A DNA stretch of 64,000 bases from Ciona intestinalis (lineage: Eukaryota; Chordata; Ascidiacea; Phlebobranchia; Cionidae). Each line of letters starts with the position of its first letter. Position 1 is the first letter of the stretch. Location of the stretch: NCBI RefSeq assembly GCF_000224145.3, contig NC_020174.2, forward strand, positions 5,542,071-5,606,070, written 5' to 3'. Shown piece after piece: positions 40,801-51,600 of this stretch. The position numbers and the translations under genes are program-made. The notes under the pieces are model-generated. The model saw nothing but the letters and a program-made list of their open reading frames with translations. It had not been told where the DNA came from and did not search any database.

Positions 40801-42551
40801 TTCATGTCATCTGTAAGATTTATATACTTAACACTTGCGTCTCAAAATACATTTATAACTACTCTTACCAGCTGTGTTTGGACTACAAGTGTTCAAATTG
40901 TCTGTTCTGAAAATGAAAATAATATTTACGAAACGCATGGTTCAAATAAATTACTATTTTGTAATGAAAATAACTGCTTACTCAGTATTGGAGTTGCTGT
41001 TATTGTATGACGAATCTGAAATCAAATTTATATTCCGTCAGTTATATAATCATATAATCAATATCAGTGGCTTAGCAATATAATGAGTGTTTAGACCAAG
41101 TTATTATACCTTTATTTTCCACTGCATTTCCTTCGGTTTCATTCTTTGGTGAATTCTGAAAATTACATATGACTTGAAATAAATTTGAATAGGCTGCATT
41201 AATTTATACTGAAATAGGCAAATTAGTTTGACTTTTGAGTTTGCACAATTTTATTTTACGTAATTAAAATTATCTAATTTATAAAAAATAAATACACCAA
41301 GTGTTTAAAGTTTTACCTGTTTTTGTAAGTTTGCTGCATTGTTTGCACTTTGATGCATTAACAAGTTCATTAGATCCCCTCTTTCCCTGGTACAGTATTC
41401 CATAACCTGTACATAAACATTTCACAATCAGAATGATTTTGTTACAGCCTAAAAATAAGAGCAAATACACACGAACACAATCCTAAATTATTAAAATCAT
41501 TTGTGCAGATATTTCAACTACAATGTAAGGTACAAGTTGTAACAATCTGTATTCCATATTAAAGTACGCATATACATAAGTAAACAGTGTAAATTGACCA
41601 ATCTTAGGTCATAAACCAAACACACATCAACAATTCTTACAGTTTCAGCATTCAAGGCGTCTGCGGCACTGACAATCTGTTGGAATCTTATGTCACTTAA
41701 ACACGCAATGTCCTTTAGTTTTCCAGAGTAGAGAATTTCCAAAAGCCCCTCAAATCCATAATAAGTTACTCCAACTAACTGAATTGTGTCGAGGCCCTGA
41801 AAAAATATTGCTAATAATAATTTTAGAAGTTATTGGCCAAATTTACCCCTAAATTTTAGTTCCCATGACCAGACATGCTGCAAGGCCCCTTTCAAGTACA
41901 ATAACATTTCCATATAACTTTATTATATGTTTCCTATTATTTTAGGATGACAGTTTTTGGGATTTAATATAGGTAGAAACACAAATTACAATTGGCAATA
42001 AAACAATGCAAATTATATACGAATGGAACACATTGTTAAACAGCTAATCCATTCAACAGCCAACACTCTACAGACTACAGTCTACAATGATGGGGAAAAT
42101 ATATTAGTCAACATATGTTATATTATTTATTAAAATAACCACATAAAAAACTAGGAAAACTGTTGTTAAAACTGGCATACATTGATTTGTGAATCAAGTT
42201 GTGCTGAAGCAGCTGCCAGAACACATCTATGCACAAAGTACTGCTTATCTCCAACCAGAACTTTCAGGTCACAATATTTTCCAAGTTTTTGTTGTTGGTA
42301 CAATGTGTGTACAACATATGCAGAGTGGATTATGTCAATCTGTTGTACAAAGTTTTATTAATGTGAATAATGGGACAGTTTATAAGTTCCCAGAAAGTTA
42401 TTATAAAAAACATTAATTTTCAATTTGGGATAAATATACATATTAACTGTATTAATAAGAAAGAAAAAAAGTTTAACATATCATGGGAAAAAACATCATA
42501 ATAATTACTCACGTTTCTTTGACCAATAATTTCCTCGATTTTCTGTCTCAT
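37892..42551 (-). CDS. BTB/POZ protein with five C2H2 zinc fingers, 520 aa
   Basis: Sixteen exons: 42551-42513, 42339-42181, 41796-41641, 41406-41317, 41155-41110, 41015-40982, 40906-40869, 40810-40756, 40455-40361, 40215-40105, 39826-39724, 39328-39223, 39142-39074, 38847-38766, 38569-38442, 38143-37892 (1563 nt, every phase consistent). The BTB domain spans about residues 15-120 (KYCDLKVLVGDKQYFVHRCV, then GFEGLLEILYSGKL). A ~150-residue acidic, asparagine/serine-rich linker is encoded by several very small exons. Five C2H2 fingers follow, with first cysteines near residues 282, 310, 336, 414 and 457; fingers 3 and 4 are separated by a basic segment (QPPQKTKRK). This is the ZBTB transcription-factor plan: BTB dimerisation plus DNA binding in the nucleus. 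I cannot assign a vertebrate ortholog. The end is taken at the first stop, but a possible donor (AAG|GTATTG near 37917) could extend the protein. Confidence 0.83.
39460..39560 (-). mobile_element. Degenerate SINE fragment
   Basis: 'ggcactgggttggagcaatgacatttaagtgtcttacccccacacccacaaagccagc' resembles the reverse complement of the SINE body, which in the copy near 60805 reads 'cactgggttgcagcaactaatgttaagggtcttgccc'. It lies in an intron of the zinc-finger gene. Confidence 0.45.
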
Positions 42552-43967
42552 TTTGACTGGTACAGTTTTCGGACTTGTGAACTACGTACTGTACACCTCG
42601 GGGCGACTGTACAGTTTAGCCTATCTCACAGTAATGGCGACTGGTAATACGTACCGCGTAACCTCTCTTGCCTAGTGGCTGCGCTGTGTACTGGTTGCGC
42701 CTTCTTTCTTTGGCGAGTCTCACGGGCCAGTCCATCAATTGACTGTTTGTAATCGCGATATGCATTGCTTTCACTATGAACATAAAATACTCACTTTAGT
42801 GTATGTATGTCTGTTTTATGTAAAAAAGTCGTTTTAGTTTTTTTGCGTCTTTATTAATTAGTGAAAATTATAAAACAAAGGCGTATGATTGCCCGTAAAC
42901 GTATAGCCTTCATAGCTTACAACTGACACACACGATACGCATTACTAATTCATTATACGCGCTATTTATTGCAGCGTACCTTCAACACACGCTTACTTTC
43001 GCCACGCCGTACAGAACTGAACCTTATCGATTCTCAACAAGCTTTGACGCACAACTTTATGTCGATTTTACGGCAACCTACTTCACCACCAGCCCTCAGC
43101 CTGTTTCGCTTTTTCGTTTATCGCGTTTTTCCGCTGTTGACTCGACGCTCTCTCGCGTTGAATTGTTTGGTCACATACCAGACTGGTACGTAGCAACTGT
43201 TACGCGCTGCGGTAGTGCTAGTGAAGTAAACATTATCTTTAACGTGTAAGATTAACAGAACTTGATGTGTAGCGTTTGTGTTTATTATTTTTTTTGAGTT
43301 CAGCTTTGTTCATTAGACTACATGTCTAATTAAAGCGACGTGTTTAAGTAGCTGAATAGGAAGAAACACTATTAAGAACTATGACAGCTTTGACAGCTAC
43401 ACTACTAAATGCCTGTGGTTTTGTTGACAAATCTTTATCTGTTAACATGTGTATTATTTGTGACAGGACCCTTGTCACATCCGTAACGTGTTTGCTGTCA
43501 TGTCAAATGTTTGATTTGTCATTACATTGGCTACTAGAATAGTAGGCTCATATATAGGCGTGTAAGCGTGTATGACCACGGCCATTACGACAAATCATCA
43601 CTTTTGTAGTGCTGCAGGATAACTAGTTGAACTATTTCACTGAAACCATATAGATAGTGTTGAGTTGTGTAATATGTCATAACTTGTTTCGTAGTATAGT
43701 ATTACCGAAATGCCCCCTATAAAACATACATGGCAGAACGAACACGTCACAGTACATAGACTGTAATTAGATACTTACGGCATTGATTCGGTATATTAGC
43801 ATGGTGATTATGTTTTAGTGTTATTCAAAACATGACAAATTAATGTTGTAAGTTAGTCATTACACAGTTTAGCTCAGTAGAGTAACATTTAAAGACAACA
43901 CCCTAACTTCAAACAAGTAGAGTCAATCTAAGTTATAGCTAGGTACTTTCAGAGAATTACATCGCGG

Positions 43968-44049
43968 GTCGTCGTGGCCGAGTGGTTAAGGCGACAGACT
44001 AGAAATCTGTTGGGCTCTGCCCGCGCAGGTTCGAATCCTGCCGGCGACG
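43968..44049 (+). tRNA. tRNA-Ser (anticodon AGA)
   Basis: This is an 82-nt gene with an acceptor stem GTCGTCG pairing CGGCGAC plus discriminator G. The A box is TGGCCGAGTGG and the B box GGTTCGAATCC. The anticodon loop CTAGAAA gives AGA (serine, decodes UCU/UCC). The long class II variable arm (TGGGCTCTGCCCGC) is as expected for serine. There is no intron and CCA is not encoded, as usual in animals. A T-run follows at once. Confidence 0.97.
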
Positions 44050-44050
44050 C

Positions 44051-44064
44051 ACTTTTGTCTTTTT
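44051..44064 (+). terminator. RNA polymerase III terminator
   Basis: 'acttttgtctttttt' immediately after the tRNA-Ser gene contains T4 and T6 runs, the normal Pol III stop signal. Confidence 0.8.
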
Positions 44065-44345
44065 TCAGCTTTGCACTGCCTATTTTTTAAATGTGACCTC
44101 ACGACTTCTTTTTTCCCCTTTAGATGACTAAGTATTTTGACCTCTAAGTAGTGAATAGGTTTTACAGCTTAACTATGAACGCCGTGGAAATTTATTACTT
44201 TTTTAATTGCACAACAATCGCTGATCAGTTTACTACTTCTGCATTATAAATGATGCCGCTAATAACGTCAAATCAAGCCTTCAATATGAAAACCGACAAA
44301 TCCGCAAAAAAAGTATTAACATAACAGCAAGACGAGATTACAATT

Positions 44346-47300
44346 ATGACACAATCTTCTACTCACGACGAAATTGATGTCAAAAAAATACTAAACTGGC
44401 GACGTTTTTCACGAGATTGGGAAAAGCCGTTTGCATTAAAACCCTTTGGACACCAAGTCGGCGGCAGGGCGTCAATTTTGTGCTATAATCCGTCAACAAT
44501 ATGCAAACCGTACGTGTCAAGGGAGTTATATTTTTACCACAATATGCCGACCTATTTGAAAGAATTTACCCCTGATTTCAGAGGTAATTGGTTCACTTAA
44601 AATCATGGCTTTTCATGTTTTGTAATATTTCAACATCGTGGTCTTATAACAGGCCGCTTTTGCATTTTGTGAAATAGGGTGGGGTGAGATGGGACAAATT
44701 TAGCACATAATATTTAAATATCCTGATCGTATTTTAAATAATTAACAACGTTCTGTGGAAGTCGTGAGAGTATAGTATTATACTTTTTTGAATGCTCTTT
44801 GTTTACTACTAAATGGGACGAGAAAATGGAGATAAAAGCTGCCCCATCTTTCCCCACTCTACTATACTATTAGCCATTGATTTTTAGGTACCGTCAACGT
44901 GACGTTTATAGAAGAGGTCGATAATTCTCCGGCAACCATCTACGCACACCCAAAGTCACACATCAAACCTCGCTCCCATGCAATGAAACCGTTAATTGAG
45001 GATCCAAAACCTCACTCTAAGCGATGTGTAAAAGATTATGGGAAAACGCACGTAATGTAAGTTACGGAGTATCTATTATTTTCACCTGTAAGTGTAAGCT
45101 GTACATTCTGACTCTTTTTTGAATTGGATATATAGTTGGGTAGTGGAAGATGGGACACCTTTAGCACATAATATCCAAATATTCTGATCATGTTTTAAAC
45201 AATTAACAACGGTCTATGGGTGTCGTGAGCATACGGTTTTATAATTCTTTGAATGATTTTGTTTAATACCAAATACGACGGGAAAAAAAAAACGGGAAAT
45301 AATGAAAAGGTGTCCCATCTTTCCCACCCTACTTATATAGTAATGATGCCATTTTAGGCGACAGGCTATTTATCTCTTGTACACTGTTTGTTTTGTTGTT
45401 ATTTTGTTATAAGTATCTTCCAACTTCATAAGAACTATACATCAGGGCAATGTAGATTCACAGCAGATCCCATCGCATGTTAAGCTCAATTTTGTATTTA
45501 GCTTTCCTACAAATTTGGTGATATCTGCTTTGCGGGAAAATAGCTCTGACATCATTTCTGATGACATGGACATGCTGACGTATGGTTTCGGTGCAAACAT
45601 GTCGATTCGAAGTCACACAAGCGGAAATAGGAACGAAATGGAAGGAGAGAGTATGGGATTGCAAAACCCATGGAACACCAAGGTTATGGTGGACGCGTTA
45701 ACCAAATTACGATCAAAGAATACTGTGAGTATCAGCAAATGTTTGTATTAATTCTCATTATTGTTCTTAACATGTCGTTCTATATACGAGCTACGAACGA
45801 AGTCGGTTGCCTGCAGGCAGTTAGTGTAGATTTACCTGAATTTGCCTTTACATATAGCTAGGCTGTATTGAATGAAAACGTTTTTTAAGTAAGGTTTTAC
45901 TCAGACACACCTGATTAATCATTTATAAAATACCTTGGTTTTACGAAAAATACAGGTTAATGCGCAGTGGCAAACATTAGTTTAGCTTTAAAACCTAGAA
46001 ATAAAAGTTTTGACACATACCCATTTTAAAACAGGAAGACAAGAAGAAGTTCCACACAAAAACAAAGAGGTTTATTCTGTTAGAAAACGTAACGTCTCCA
46101 TACAAGCGACCATGTGTGCTGGACCTGAAAATAGGAACAAGGGTTCGTCAAGATGCTTCGGCCGCCAAATTAGCTCGTCATGCTACAGCTATCGATTTTG
46201 GAGCTAGGTTGAGTGGAATGCAGGTACAGTACATACTGTAGAAGACTTTGGTCAATTAAGTTAGATACCCTGTGTATTAATACCGTTCACAAAACGTACT
46301 GTGGAGTAAGAAAGACACCGTTAGTACTTAATATCCGCACAGGATATGGTTTCATATAATTATGTAAATCATTGTGGTTTTACTTTATGGAATAATAAAA
46401 GAGAATGAAAACATGGACCGCCTTCTCCCAAACTGATATATGTGTTTTATTTTATCTTAACGAGTAATTACTTGTTTCATTTATAGTCTGCATAGTAAAC
46501 TCTACTTTAAAGTTGATCGAAATTACCTTTATTATAGATTTATAGTCCGCTTCGAAACGAGTTCGCTTACTTGAACAAATATTACGGTCATAACCTTACC
46601 GTGGAAGGTTTTAAACGAAAGTTTGTCGACTTTTTCTCCAGAGGAGCAGTCTCTAGTTTCAGGTAATGCATGGCGATTACTATACGATTCTGAGTAATGT
46701 AGACACAGATATTGATACCTTTTAACGAGACTTCAATGTAAATCTGTCTTTAAAATCCTTCCCATACAGCGTATATATTACTGTGGTAAAAAATGAATAC
46801 ATCAGTTAGCATATAATACTCTATAAGTTCTGATTCTGATCGTTCTGATCGAACTATTACCAATGTTCTTTTAGAGTCGTGGGGATAGGATTATATATTT
46901 CTGTAAATATTCTTGTTTACTGGCAAAAAGGACGGAAAAAGAGAATGGAAACATGGACCATCTTACTCCAAACTTATATAAAATTTTACTATGAGAAAAT
47001 TTACGCAATTATGGATTACTTCGGTATATTAATTTCACAGTTAAATGCAATATTTCAGGGATGATTCCATGACAGCAGAAGACCAGCAACTGCTGTTTCC
47101 AAGCAGTTCATATCACAGCCTTGTGGACAGGCGGTTAGTGCGATGCACGATTTCAAAACTAGAGCGCTTGAGAGAAGCAATATCCAAGATTGGGAATCAT
47201 CGCTTTTATTCCTGCTCCGTGTTGTTGATATACGAGGGGCAGTTGGAGACTGAAGACGAGTCGCAAACAAAATGTGCGAAAATTATCGCCTCGGGAGATT

Positions 47301-47713
47301 CAAACAGCAAAACCGCGGGCGCTGACACCTTTAAAAGAAGAGAAAGACCGAAAAGTGTTCATTTGCACTCTGTGTATGATACGGAAGTCCAGCAGCATGA
47401 CACAGATTCAAACAGTTGCAATACGTCGGCAAATACAGTCCAAAACAGTGGATGCGATCGTCAGAAAAAGCATTCACCGAAACGATATCGTCGCACAAAC
47501 TCTTGTAGTTCACTGTCGAAATGCTTTCCCGGTTCCAACTCCAGCACACCGTCCAGTTCACCTGCTGACTGTCCTCCGTCGGTCGATGTTCGTCTCATTG
47601 ATTTCGCGCATTATTGCTTTCACGACCACGTGGTACACCCTGGTCCCGACGGAGGTTTTCTGTTTGGTATTGACAACGTCATCGCTCTGCTTGGTGACAT
47701 GTTGACGTCATAA
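44346..47713 (+). CDS. IP6K: Inositol hexakisphosphate kinase (IP6K), 532 aa
   Basis: Six exons: 44346-44583, 44888-45056, 45502-45724, 46035-46223, 46538-46662, 47059-47713 (1599 nt). The N-terminal ALKPFGHQVGGRASILCYNP and KEFTPDFRG match the IP6K start. The inositol polyphosphate kinase signature PxxxDxKxG is present as PCVLDLKIG (residues 236-244), followed by QDASAAKLARHATA, and the C-terminal RLIDFAH supplies the metal-binding Asp. The enzyme makes diphosphoinositol phosphate (5-IP7) from IP6 and ATP. Human IP6Ks are about 410-441 aa; extra length lies in the serine-rich insert of the last exon, between the LLIYEG strand and RLIDFAH. The 'SSLL' motif is changed here (SCSVLLIYEG). One gene seems to stand for the three vertebrate paralogs, whose numbers I cannot assign. 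Introns 1, 2, 4 and 5 carry MITE-like elements. Confidence 0.92.
44673..44868. mobile_element. MITE-like inverted-repeat element, copy
   Basis: The left end is atagggtggggtgagatggg and the right end cccatctttccccactctactat. The core contains 'ttagcacataatatttaaatatcctgatcg', 'attaacaacgttctgtgg' and 'gtttactactaaatgggacg'. It fills most of IP6K intron 1 and ends about 20 bp from the exon 2 acceptor. Confidence 0.75.
45130..45340. mobile_element. MITE-like inverted-repeat element, copy
   Basis: It starts 'atatagttgggtagtggaagatgggacacc' and ends 'ggtgtcccatctttcccaccctacttatat'. The ends pair over nearly 30 bases with few mismatches, making this the best-preserved inverted repeat in the window. 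The core matches the element at 44673 closely ('ttagcacataatatccaaatattctgatca'). It lies in IP6K intron 2. Confidence 0.78.
46296..46440. mobile_element. MITE-like element, decayed copy
   Basis: 'tactgtggagtaagaaagacaccgttagtacttaatatccgcacaggat' and 'ggaccgccttctcccaaactgatata' are degenerate forms of the family ends and core. It lies in IP6K intron 4. Confidence 0.5.
46771..46981. mobile_element. MITE-like element, decayed copy
   Basis: 'tatattactgtggtaaaaaatg' and 'ggaccatcttactccaaacttatata' mark the ends. The core keeps 'gttcttttagagtcgtgggg' and 'ttgtttactggcaaaaaggacgg'. It lies in IP6K intron 5 and is closest to the copy at 46296. Confidence 0.5.
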
Positions 47714-48643
47714 ATTACAATTTAACACCAAACACGGCCCTGTTGTCAGGAGTCATAAGATGTTCAATAGTGCAGTTAGACCACCATGGTACCCTGTGAA
47801 ATACTAAGTATTGATATGCCTTATTCATTCCACAATATGGGCATATCATAACATGTTTTCATTCCCTTCGTTTTTATTTTTGCAACCCGTAAAGTTGTTG
47901 ATCTGAAGATCTCTTTTTTCTTTATCATGTCAAATGCAGTTTATTGTAAGTATTGCATTCGTTGGACTATCGTTGTTTTAAGTTACTTGTTGTATTTGCT
48001 TTCAAGCTGCTTTAAATGTACATTGCGATCTGTTTAATTCCATATTTCTTGTTGCAAAATCAACAGCGTGTTGACTCGTCCCGCCCTATATTTTCCTTTT
48101 CCATTTCATGACTTTTATAAATTCCACTTTAAGTGTTGCTTGCTTATCGTTGTACATTCAACAAAGAAATTCAGAAGATATGTTTGTGTATGTATACATA
48201 TTAATAGAGCACGACGTTAGTTGTTAATTTGAGAAAGAAAGTACCGTTGACCGCTGTCCATCACAGCGGCCGGACATGTAGCCTACATGGCAGTCACACT
48301 AGATTCCATACAGACATCATACCAACTAAAACATACATTTACAAGCACATCTATAAGTTTATTATCTTCGTATGGTTTGGTGGGTAAGTAAATATTCCAA
48401 AGACACACCCTTTTATGAGTATTATCGCTAAAAGTTGTCATACCTTACAAACGACCGTGCGTACCTCGTGTTTTGTGAGGGTTGGCGCGACTACCCAAAA
48501 TGCAATTTTAATCACGTGGTAACGCCGCCATTTTTTCTCGCCCAATTCTTTCTTTGATTTCCGCTGGCTGTGAACGTTGCTTTAGATTTGTGCAGCCAAT
48601 TTGTGTAAGAAGAAACAAGTTTCCACAGGCTGTTTTCTTGTAG
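47714..48643. promoter_or_regulatory. IP6K 3' region and promoter of the FUBP-like gene
   Basis: The tandem gap between IP6K and the KH gene holds an E-box CACGTG at 48513-48518 and, just downstream, GCCGCCATTTT (48524-48534), a good YY1-type element often found at the start of housekeeping and translation-related genes. A pyrimidine-rich run (ccaattctttctttgatttcc, 48542-48561) follows. A strong acceptor-like tract, tgttttcttgtag, ends exactly at the base before the ATG at 48644. Confidence 0.5.
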
Positions 48644-51600
48644 ATGGCCGCCGTGACCGCTAATGCATCTGGAGACGCACAAATTGACAATATTTCTGCT
48701 GGAGTCGACACTACAAACGCACAGGTTCGCTTTTTTACGTTGGTAAACTTGTTGTAGCTTTGTATTATGACCTCTAGTTCCCAATGTCATAGTATTACTT
48801 TATTTTTGCTTCTGTTATTGATAAAACGTTAAATGTATGTTTCCATGGGCGATTTTTAATTATTTATCACTAGTTATTTTTTGCGTAACCTTTTTATATG
48901 CTAAATGTTGCAGTTAATGGTTTGAAATGAATGGGTAATTTTAAATTGTATTTTTTTCTATAAAAATGCTTAATTGTGATCGATGTCCACCACTGATTTA
49001 TAAATCACTTGTAAAAGGTTGTGTTTACTTTGTGTGCAATGCAGATATTTATATATAGACCACTGTTTCTGCATAATTGATACACTTTATGGTTTTGTAA
49101 CTGGTTTTAGCTGTATTGACTTATTTTCTATGTATGCTACATAGTCTGTTAATATATATCATGCCTTTTTACTTTGCACAATTTCTGAAAATATTGCCAT
49201 TAGTCTAAGTTGTTAAATATAATATAACCAAACCAGATTTGTTTTGTATCTTTCAAAATAATCGTTTTAATTCATAGTAAAGTTATTTTAAATCAAATTT
49301 GTGTGGTAAATTAAATGCAGTTTTCTAAAAAGTTGTTTTCGTAACAATTATGTTGAAATGTCTATTAAATTGCTTCTGTCAGNCATATATGTAACCTTTA
49401 CCTTTATCTGAAGGTCTTTTGCGCATTAATATAAGTTTATACCAGAAAAAAGTAGACTGTTATGCAAAAAAGCTACTGAATAAGTTTTGTTGTAACTTGT
49501 AACCACAAACGGCTCTTTTTTTGTGAAAATGCCACCGAATTTTTGCTCTGCGAATTAAAACTAAATGTTACAAACTATCAGTTATATTTACCAGCGGTGA
49601 TGATAATACCTGGACGTGATTTATAATGATGCATGTTGTATTCATACTGTCTGAGCTGGTTTCTTAATGGTCACATTTTTTAGGGGATTCTATTAGCACC
49701 AGATGCTGTAGCAGGTCTGACATAATGTTTATTGTTTAATCCAAGCAGCTTACAGAAGCCAAGGACAATCACTCCACTAATTCCCCTGGGCCTATGGGAG
49801 ACGCCCCTAACAAGAGACCCTTAGAAGATGGTGGTAAGCCATAAACAATTTATAAGCTATGATTCGTAACTAGGATAGCATTTTATTTATTTATTTCTCC
49901 ATGGAGCTTTTTCAGTAAAATTTCATTTAATACTATAAACCACATAAATCTGTGCATCCACTATGAACCATGCCTTTATTCAGTAAAATGTCAGTTATTC
50001 CCATAAACCACACAAATATGTGCACCAGTATTTCTGTCCTGTTCCATGTAAATTCACAGGATTAAAGTGAGTGTCATGCAGTAGGGAGTCTGTATTTGGG
50101 AGCCTGCTTACATTTTTCACAGAAATGCAAAATACATTCCTGAAAAATCGACTTACTCTACATTCTTTTAAATATAAAAACATAGTACAGAAAGAAACCA
50201 TGTACCATATTTTTTCTATTTTGCTTCTCTATTTGTAAACACCTCTATTACTATATTGTTTGCGTTGATGAGATTCTTTGGCATTTTTTGAATAAAGCCT
50301 TATGCTGATGATGAGTGTTGCCCGATACAGGATGTACGCCACGCACTCAGGAAATCTCATATTAGCCTCTCCCACTCTATCATACTAAACTGCTTTATAT
50401 TTGCCTGGACGGCTGTTAATAGTGTGAACCTACCATAGGTTAACGGCAGCTTCTTTGTTCTTTGTCCTTCTGGTTTTGTTGAGTTGTGTATTAAAAGTTT
50501 AGCTTTAATGTATTATGATGTAATTGTATTTAGAGGTCTTGTGCATTAGGGTTTGAATTTAAACTTTGTCATTTTTAGAAGAACCTGGCCCAAAGAAACT
50601 AGCTACTCCTCAGACGTCTGCTGCAAACAGTAAGTCAATTTTATTAGTTAAGATTGGAGATGTGTTTCTGTTAAAATCCAAAGGACACTTGTTACGGAGT
50701 TATAACAATATTGGCCTGGTAAAAATGGCAAGAATTCCTAGTGGTATATTAATAAAGTTGTATAATTGAAAGATAAGAATATTATTTATTAACAGGTGAA
50801 CAAATAGAATTCGATAACCTTGGAATGCAACAAAATCCGTAAGTTATTTGTGTTTGTTCTTACGACCTCACTTGAGCAAATAAGCTGTGATGAAGTTTAA
50901 TGACCTTGACATTCCTGATAGTTTTGTATTCATACCCTGAGCTTTTACTACACATAAATTAAATGAGCTGTGGAAGAAAATAATGTAATAAATTTTTTTT
51001 TTTGTTCACAGAGATATAATGTCAGATACGATCAGATTGCCAGATGATCTTGTGGGATTAAGTAAGTTTAGCTTTCAGTTTCCTTTTGAGTTTTATCCAA
51101 TCACTTACGAAGTTGCGAACGTGTTAACTTTTTAAGCAAGCGGGCACGAGGTGTATGAATCAGAACACCCATGTTATAAGCGACTCTTGGTACCCCACTA
51201 CGTGAGGATAAGTAAGTTTCATTTACATTCAATGTATTCTCTTTCAGTTATTGGTAGGGGAGGGGAAAACATAATGCGAATGCAACGTGAAACTGGATGT
51301 AGGATTCAAATCACGCAAAGTATTCCGGGCACCAAAGAAAGACCATGCACACTGTCGGGCACTCAAGAACAAATAGAGTAAGACTTTCTCAATTGCTTTT
51401 GACAAATACATTACAAAGCCACATGATGCTTTTTTAGATAACACAGTGTTAAACAATGATGACCTTTTATCTATCACCCATTTACTGATGGCGTATATAT
51501 GGCTGCTTAATACTTTTAATTATATAAAATAACCTGTTTTTAATAGTATATGTATTTTCACAGAGTGTGCAGAAATATGTTGAATGAAATAATCTCCCGT

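Larger units (their letters stand above)
42552..44345. promoter_or_regulatory. Divergent promoter region, zinc-finger gene / IP6K
   Basis: The 1.8 kb between divergent start codons contains the tRNA-Ser gene. I found no protein-coding exon. The open frame at 42969-43193 has no recognised domain. GC content rises near 42560-42720, next to the zinc-finger gene start, which suits a TATA-less promoter. Confidence 0.4.

Noticed and set aside
47274-47705. 143-codon frame overlapping the last IP6K exon
   Set aside because: Out-of-frame shadow; the IP6K frame carries the conserved LLIYEG and RLIDFAH blocks.
50304-50370. Ninth intron snoRNA in intron 2 of the FUBP-like gene
   Set aside because: A C-box-like GATGATGAG is present but there is no D box or closing stem at suitable distance.
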